A DNA stretch of 10,374 bases, taken from Loktanella sp. UBA3435 (GTDB taxonomy: Bacteria; Pseudomonadota; Alphaproteobacteria; Rhodobacterales; Rhodobacteraceae). Positions within the stretch are counted from its first letter, which is position 1. Every line of letters begins with the position of its first letter. The notes beneath the pieces are model-generated. The model saw only the letters and a program-made list of their open reading frames with translations. It searched no databases and was not told where the DNA came from. The stretch is from NCBI GenBank assembly GCA_002378665.1, contig DFSO01000024.1:1-10374 (forward strand). The letters run 5' to 3'. Shown piece by piece: positions 5,773-10,374 of the stretch. Both the position numbers and the translations under genes were made by a program.

Positions 5773-6575
5773 GCGTCGCGTTCCATGATCCATTCAACCT
5801 CGGGAGCCGCAACGAAACGCCACTTTCGGAGCGGCCCAGCCATGACATTGAGGTAATACATCTCGAACCCGTAGGGGGCGCCACAGGGATGATGACCGCG
5901 CGGCACGCAAACGACGTCGCCATCAGACACCGCCATTGTTTCGTCCAACTGCCCGTCGTCGGTATAGACCCTTTGGATACCAAAGCCTGACGCAGGGTTT
6001 AGGCGGTGGTAATAGGTTTCCTCAAGGTATGTGATGTGGGGGTAATCGTCTTCATCGTGTCGGTGGCTTGGATAGGACGACCAATGGCCCGCCGGTGTGA
6101 ACACCTCGGTCACCAACAAACTGTCACAGTAATCCTCGTTTTCCATCGCTATATTGTTGATGTGGCGTGTGTTGGTTCCTGTGCCGCGCTCTGTCAAGGT
6201 GATGCCGTCGGGCCCGATGCGCCGTGCTTTATGCCCGCCAATGCCCGGTGCCGTGCAGACGCCAATGACACAATCGGTTTCAGCCTTGGCCGCCCAATCC
6301 GTGCCATTCGGCAGATATAGGCAATGCGGCGGCGTCTTTTCGAACACGTTCATGCGGTCGCCCAAAACGCCCCAATCCTGACCACCACCGGTGATGGCCG
6401 CCTTGCCTTCGACCATAACAAGGATGACTTCAAGGTCGCCGGTCACTTCTGCCGCTTCGTCCCCGGCTTTCAGGCGATAAAGCGAGAAACCGACATATCG
6501 CCAGCCTGCGCTTTCGCGTGTGATTTGATGCACCTTGCCGCGGGTTCCAAACGGTTTTTTCAGCAAATCAGCCAT
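5769..6575 (-). CDS. iolB: 5-deoxy-glucuronate isomerase IolB
   Basis: A 268-residue cytosolic KduI/IolB-family bicupin that converts 5-deoxy-D-glucuronate to 2-deoxy-5-keto-D-gluconate, the step after IolD in inositol catabolism. The IolB signature is clear in the C-terminal cupin: GHWSSYPSHRHDED (163-176), LEETYYHRLNP (184-194), GFGIQRVYTDD (197-207) and VPRGHHPCGAPYG (224-236). H171, H173, one glutamate of E185/E186 and one histidine of H228/H229 are the probable metal ligands. Family-typical length. An AGGGAA ribosome site precedes the ATG, and the gene starts 10 bases after the iolE stop. It is the last gene of the iol operon and its TAG stop overlaps the convergent lacI stop within the palindrome CTAG, leaving no room for a terminator between them. 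Confidence 0.96.
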   Translation of the reverse strand: MADLLKKPFGTRGKVHQITRESAGWRYVGFSLYRLKAGDEAAEVTGDLEVILVMVEGKAAITGGGQDWGVLGDRMNVFEKTPPHCLYLPNGTDWAAKAETDCVIGVCTAPGIGGHKARRIGPDGITLTERGTGTNTRHINNIAMENEDYCDSLLVTEVFTPAGHWSSYPSHRHDEDDYPHITYLEETYYHRLNPASGFGIQRVYTDDGQLDETMAVSDGDVVCVPRGHHPCGAPYGFEMYYLNVMAGPLRKWRFVAAPEVEWIMERDA

Positions 6576-6585
6576 GACGTTCCCT

Positions 6586-7491
6586 TCAGTTTTTGAGTGT
6601 CAGGCCAGAGCGGCCACAAATGTCGACGATATGATCATAGCCCAACTTTGAATATTCATACGGCGGAGCCAGCGCCGGATCTTGCTCAGCCTCGACCACA
6701 ATCCAGCCGCCATAATCCATCGCCTTAAGCCGATCTGTTATTGCCTGAAAATCAATGCAGCCTTCGGGATCGCCTGGTACTGAGTAAACCCCTGCCCGCA
6801 CGCCATCCAGAAAGCTGCGATTTTCTGTGCGAACCCATGCCATCTTGTCGGGACGCACGTCTTTGAAATGAACATGGTGCACGCGGTCACCCCATCGATC
6901 GAGTACCTCCAGCGGGTCGGCCCCCGCAAATAGCAAATGGCCTGTATCATATAGCAGCGTCACTTCGGGGCCCGACCCCTCCATGAGCCAATCTATGTCT
7001 TCGGAGTCTTCAATCATGCTGCCCATATGGTGGTGATATGACAGCGTCATCCCCTTGTCCGACATCCATTTGGCTAGTTCCGTCAGCTTTAATGCGTAGG
7101 ATTTCACGTCGTCACGGCTTAACTTCGGGCGATTACGAACGGGCATAGAAAGGTCGCCCTGCACGCTGTTCGAACATTCAGCGTAAACGATGCAAGGCGC
7201 ATCAAGTGCCACGAATTGTTCTACTTGTTGAAGCACGGCGGCTTTCTCATCCTCGAGCGAGGCGGTCATCAGGCTGCCTGAACACCACCCCCCACACAGC
7301 GACACGCCGTAACGGTCGAGATAGCTGCGCAGCCCATCCGTATCGGCTGGCATCCGGCGGCCGCGTTCGACACCCTGATAGCCGATGCGCCCTGCGTCCT
7401 CCATTGCGCCCTCGGTCGTGAATCCGGCGGTCAAGTCCGGCAGGTCATCGTTCTGCCAAGCGATTAGGGAAATGCCAATTTTGACAGCCAT
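6586..7491 (-). CDS. iolE: Inosose dehydratase IolE (MocC-like TIM barrel)
   Basis: A 301-residue xylose-isomerase-like TIM-barrel enzyme that dehydrates scyllo-inosose (2-keto-myo-inositol) to the trione-level intermediate hydrolysed by IolD. Family marks are VERGRRMP (41-48), the LSYHHHMGSMIED strand (150-162), LLYDTGHL (179-186), HHVHFKDVRPD (205-215) and the highly characteristic VVEAEQDP (265-272). Acidic and histidine residues in these motifs, such as D182, H208 and E267, are the likely divalent metal ligands by family analogy. Length is standard. The ATG overlaps the iolD TGA by one base (TGATG), with AAAGGA seven bases upstream. The MocC rhizopine protein belongs to the same family, so a role on an inosamine-derived substrate is possible, but the iolD-iolE-iolB context favours inosose dehydratase. 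Confidence 0.95.
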   Translation of the reverse strand: MAVKIGISLIAWQNDDLPDLTAGFTTEGAMEDAGRIGYQGVERGRRMPADTDGLRSYLDRYGVSLCGGWCSGSLMTASLEDEKAAVLQQVEQFVALDAPCIVYAECSNSVQGDLSMPVRNRPKLSRDDVKSYALKLTELAKWMSDKGMTLSYHHHMGSMIEDSEDIDWLMEGSGPEVTLLYDTGHLLFAGADPLEVLDRWGDRVHHVHFKDVRPDKMAWVRTENRSFLDGVRAGVYSVPGDPEGCIDFQAITDRLKAMDYGGWIVVEAEQDPALAPPYEYSKLGYDHIVDICGRSGLTLKN

Positions 7492-9320
7492 CAGTCTGTC
7501 CTTTGCTTTGTTTTATTAATTTCATATGCGGATCGTGCTGCGTTTATTTTATCGCGCTTGGATACCTGTGGCACAGCAACGTCCCACCATGTGCCGCCGT
7601 GTTCGGTCGAGGGATACGGATCGGTGTCAATCACCACAACATATGGTCCCGCCACATCGCCCCGCTTTGACAAAGCCAGTTCCAGATCGGCAATGGAGGT
7701 AACCTTAACGCTCGTCGCCCCCATTGAGGCCGCATGGGCCGCAAAGTCGATGGCAGAGGGCTGTGAGTGCACTGAATGGTCTAGCAGGTTGTTAAACTCT
7801 GCCCCACCTGTGCCTATTTGCAGCCTGTTGATACAACCATAGCCGCGATTGTCCGTCACCAAGACAGTAAACGAAATGCCCATCATCGCCGCTGTCGCCA
7901 TTTCTGAATTCGCCATCATATAGGTGCCGTCGCCAGTGAAGCAGATCACATCGCGGTCTGGTTGCGCCATCTTGATGCCCATAGCGCCCGCAATCTCATA
8001 GCCCATACAGCTGAAACCGTATTCCATGTGATAAGACATCGGGCGGCTGGATTTCCACAACTTATGGAGCTCACCGGGCATCGTGCCCGCTGCGCACATC
8101 ACAACCGTGTCGTCAGTTGCCGCGCGTTGCACCGCACCCACGACCTGCATGTCGGTAGGAAGCGCATTGCCATCCGGCGCGGTGGTCAAGGGATCAACCT
8201 TGTCAAACCAGTCGGATGTCAGGCCGTCAATCCCAGCCGTCGATTGATGTTTTCCCAGAGCGGCAGACAATTCGCCAAGCCCCGCCCTTGCGTCCGCCAA
8301 AAGCGGCAAAGCGTCATGCTTGGCCGCATCATAGGCCGCCACGTTCAGACAGGCGATCCGACGAACGGGATTGGCGAACAATCCCCATGACCCAGTGGTG
8401 AAATCCTGAAACCGTGTGCCGACGCCGAACACCAAATCAGCCTCGGCGCACACCGCATTCGCTGGCGCACCCCCCGTCACCCCGATCGGCCCCAGATTGA
8501 GAGGATGGTCCCATGGAAGCGCGGATTTCCCCGCCTGCGTTTCAGCAATGGGAATATTGTGTGCCTCGGCAAAGCTGCGCAAGGCCTCCGTTGCGCCCGA
8601 ATAGTGCACCCCGCCACCCGCAACGATGATCGGACGCTTGGCGGCCCTGATTGCATCCGCCATCGCGGCCAATTCATCAACGTCCGGACGCATCCGGCGC
8701 GCGACCCAGACCTTGGGCGCAAAAAAGCTTTCGGGATAGTCGAAGGCCTCTGCCTGCACATCCTGACAGAATGCCAATGTCACTGGACCACAATCCGCAG
8801 GATCGGTCATTGTGCGAAAGGCACGCGGCAATGCCGTCAACAATTGTTCGGGCCGTGTGATGCGGTCAAAATAACGACTGACAGGTTTGAACACGTCGTT
8901 TGCGCTTACCGTGCCGTCGTTGAAATCCTCGACTTGTTGCAGAACCGGATCAGGACCGCGATTGGCAAACACATCTCCCGGCACCAAAAGAACTGGTAGG
9001 CGATTCACGTGGGCCAAAGCGGCGGCGGTGACCATATTGGTGGCTCCCGGCCCGATGGAAGAGCTGACCATCATTGCCCGCTTGCGGCCTAATTGTTTGG
9101 CATAGGCGATCGCTGCGTGTGCCATTGTCTGTTCATTGTGCCCGCGCCACGTCGGCAGGTCGTCTTGCGCTTGGTACAGCGCCTCACCCACCCCCGCGAC
9201 ATTCCCGTGACCAAAAATAGCCCAACATCCGGCGATAAACGGCTCTCCGGTTTCGGTTTTCTGGGCCGCAACAAATTTCACCATGGCCTGCGCCGCTGTC
9301 AGTCGAATTGTATTAACCAT
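7491..9320 (-). CDS. iolD: 3D-trihydroxycyclohexane-1,2-dione hydrolase IolD
   Basis: A 609-residue thiamine-diphosphate enzyme of the acetohydroxyacid synthase superfamily. It hydrolytically opens the cyclohexanedione ring to 5-deoxy-D-glucuronate. Domains in order are the N-terminal pyrimidine-binding domain (about 1-190) with the activating glutamate E63 in GHNEQTMAHAA, the central domain (about 210-355), and the pyrophosphate-binding domain (about 385-570). The last contains the ThDP motif starting GDG (463-465) and ending at N491 (TDNRGYGCINRLQ). The C-terminal STEHGGTWWDVAVPQVS (571-587) is strongly characteristic of IolD. Full family length. The start codon overlaps the end of iolC by eight bases, with an AGGGAAA ribosome site inside the iolC tail. 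The tight overlaps on both sides imply co-translation of iolC, iolD and iolE. Confidence 0.97.
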   Translation of the reverse strand: MVNTIRLTAAQAMVKFVAAQKTETGEPFIAGCWAIFGHGNVAGVGEALYQAQDDLPTWRGHNEQTMAHAAIAYAKQLGRKRAMMVSSSIGPGATNMVTAAALAHVNRLPVLLVPGDVFANRGPDPVLQQVEDFNDGTVSANDVFKPVSRYFDRITRPEQLLTALPRAFRTMTDPADCGPVTLAFCQDVQAEAFDYPESFFAPKVWVARRMRPDVDELAAMADAIRAAKRPIIVAGGGVHYSGATEALRSFAEAHNIPIAETQAGKSALPWDHPLNLGPIGVTGGAPANAVCAEADLVFGVGTRFQDFTTGSWGLFANPVRRIACLNVAAYDAAKHDALPLLADARAGLGELSAALGKHQSTAGIDGLTSDWFDKVDPLTTAPDGNALPTDMQVVGAVQRAATDDTVVMCAAGTMPGELHKLWKSSRPMSYHMEYGFSCMGYEIAGAMGIKMAQPDRDVICFTGDGTYMMANSEMATAAMMGISFTVLVTDNRGYGCINRLQIGTGGAEFNNLLDHSVHSQPSAIDFAAHAASMGATSVKVTSIADLELALSKRGDVAGPYVVVIDTDPYPSTEHGGTWWDVAVPQVSKRDKINAARSAYEINKTKQRTD

Positions 9321-10374
9321 TAGCTTTTTCCCTATTCAATCGGGCATCAACACGCGCCGCATCCCAGACGTCGCAAAGCCCTGCGAAGCGAGCCGCCATA
9401 TGATCAACCGCGTCAGCGTCCGACATTTCATTTTGCATCCATGCACGCGCCGCATCACCAAAGATGGTGCGGCCAACAGCAAACCCTTTGACCAACGGCT
9501 GTCTCGCCGCGAGCGCAAAAGACGCTGCAAGCTCGCTCTGGGGGGCATCAAGACCCAGAACCACAATCCCGCGCGTGCGCGAATCGTTGCGCTCGATTGC
9601 CTCTACCGCGTTGGACCATGCGGCGTCAGTCTTGAACGGTTCAAGCTTCCACCAATCGGGATAGACGCCGACATCGTAAAATTGCTGGATCAGTTTTGGC
9701 GTCGTCATATCATCGACGGGGCCAACCTTGGATGGGATCACCTCAAGCAGGAATTCCAAATCGTTGCGCCGCGCCGCCGTAAATAGGCGCTTAACCCGCT
9801 CCTCCTGAGTCTTCTTTGTATCGACGTCATCATCTGGATGACAAAAGACCAACAGTTTCACGACATTCTCTCTCGGCCATTCTCGCAATTGGCCAAAATC
9901 CTCGCCCAACTCCGGCTCAAACTCGATCGGGCGTGATCCTGGCAATTCTGTCGGTCTGCCAATCCACAGTCCTGATCCGCTGGCGGCATGAAGCGCGCGA
10001 CGCCCGATCCGGTTGTCACATAGAATTCCGAAACCCGGCTGCCCGTTCTGCACTTGCAGAGCCGCATCAAGGCAGAGTCGTTTAAAGGCACCGGCTTTCT
10101 TCAGGCTGTACCCGTCCATCTCTTCAAGCTGCAAACGGTGATCAAACGCGAAAGTTTTGACCGAAGACCAAGTGCCCCGACGGTTCGTAGCCCAGTGGAC
10201 CTGTTCCAGTTCGACATCGTTGCGCAGATCGGGTTGCTTGATGCCGCGCTCAAAGAAAAACTGGAGTTCGTCCCAAGATGGATAAGCTGGAGTGCAACCG
10301 TGTCGCGAAACGGCAAAGGCGCCACAGGCATTGGCATATTTCAACGTGTTTGCCCAATCCTCACCGTCCAGCCA
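9313..10374 (-). CDS. iolC: IolC-DUF2090 fusion: 5-dehydro-2-deoxygluconokinase with aldolase-like domain (5' end missing)
   Basis: The C-terminal 353 residues of a longer protein; the frame is open to the right edge, so the start and most of the kinase lie outside. The first ~45 residues are the end of a PfkB-type sugar kinase (WLDGEDWANTLKYANACGAF, then AVSRHGCTPAYPS), which phosphorylates 2-deoxy-5-keto-D-gluconate. From about residue 70 comes a DUF2090 domain with a class-I-aldolase-like barrel: TFAFDHR (74-80), VVKLLVFCHPDDD (171-183), LEVIPSKVGP (210-219), DWWKLEP (240-246, K243 a candidate Schiff-base lysine) and VKGFAVGRTIF (305-315). Such fusions of about 640 residues are common in alphaproteobacteria and are annotated as kinase plus 5-dehydro-2-deoxyphosphogluconate aldolase, replacing a separate IolJ. 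The aldolase role is by family annotation. A TTG at 10344 is not the start, because the kinase sequence continues upstream of it. Confidence 0.94.
   Translation of the reverse strand, partial: WLDGEDWANTLKYANACGAFAVSRHGCTPAYPSWDELQFFFERGIKQPDLRNDVELEQVHWATNRRGTWSSVKTFAFDHRLQLEEMDGYSLKKAGAFKRLCLDAALQVQNGQPGFGILCDNRIGRRALHAASGSGLWIGRPTELPGSRPIEFEPELGEDFGQLREWPRENVVKLLVFCHPDDDVDTKKTQEERVKRLFTAARRNDLEFLLEVIPSKVGPVDDMTTPKLIQQFYDVGVYPDWWKLEPFKTDAAWSNAVEAIERNDSRTRGIVVLGLDAPQSELAASFALAARQPLVKGFAVGRTIFGDAARAWMQNEMSDADAVDHMAARFAGLCDVWDAARVDARLNREKANG

Noticed and set aside
10342..10344. TTG at 10344 as the start of the DUF2090 protein
   Set aside because: The frame continues to the right edge and encodes conserved kinase residues (WLDGEDWANT), so the gene is simply cut by the window.
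1..10374. Mobile element, phage, CRISPR or RNA genes
   Set aside because: I found no transposase or integrase, no terminal inverted repeats, no regularly spaced repeats, and no tRNA- or rRNA-like stretch. The genes form an orderly metabolic locus.

Overview
The window looks like chromosomal DNA of an alphaproteobacterium, most likely a Rhodobacterales (Roseobacter-type) or rhizobial relative. The reasons are moderately GC-rich coding sequence, tightly packed operons, an IolC kinase fused to a DUF2090 aldolase domain, and a MocDEF-type oxygenase set, all familiar from that class. The taxonomic call is an inference from gene content, not a database match. The DNA is almost fully coding. I see no tRNA, rRNA, CRISPR array, insertion sequence or attachment site, and no gene-free stretch longer than about 300 bases.

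Layout from left to right. Positions 1-224 hold a possible 3' end of an unrecognised plus-strand gene and then about 120 bases with no convincing gene. Positions 225-4611 carry a five-gene minus-strand operon, in transcription order mocD (diiron, desaturase-fold oxygenase), mocE (Rieske [2Fe-2S] ferredoxin), mocF (FAD/NAD ferredoxin reductase), a divergent PanB-family hydroxymethyltransferase gene and purU (formyl-tetrahydrofolate deformylase). Positions 4612-4740 are a divergent promoter region with a near-perfect -10 box and repeated ACATCA/TGATGT hexamers. Positions 4741-5772 encode a LacI-family regulator on the plus strand. Positions 5769-10374 carry a second minus-strand operon, in transcription order iolC-DUF2090 (cut by the right edge), iolD, iolE and iolB, the core of myo-/scyllo-inositol catabolism.

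How the genes may work together. MocDEF is known from Rhizobium leguminosarum as the electron chain and oxygenase needed to demethylate the rhizopine 3-O-methyl-scyllo-inosamine. Oxidative O-demethylation gives the free cyclitol plus formaldehyde. Here the oxygenase operon continues directly into two one-carbon genes: PurU, which turns 10-formyl-THF into formate and THF, and a PanB-like enzyme, whose family uses 5,10-methylene-THF as hydroxymethyl donor. It lies beside the iol genes that degrade the ring. The simplest reading is an O-methyl-inositol (or methylated inosamine) utilisation locus: MocD removes the methyl group, PurU and possibly the PanB-like protein clear the C1 unit, and IolE-IolD-IolB-IolC carry the ring to central metabolism. 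The LacI protein is the obvious candidate sensor. Inositol dehydrogenase (iolG), methylmalonate-semialdehyde dehydrogenase (iolA) and a transporter are not in the window and would be expected nearby.

The most unusual points are this coupling of demethylase, C1-disposal and inositol genes, and the PanB-like protein, which keeps the barrel and the catalytic glutamate but appears to have lost several active-site residues of true ketopantoate hydroxymethyltransferases.
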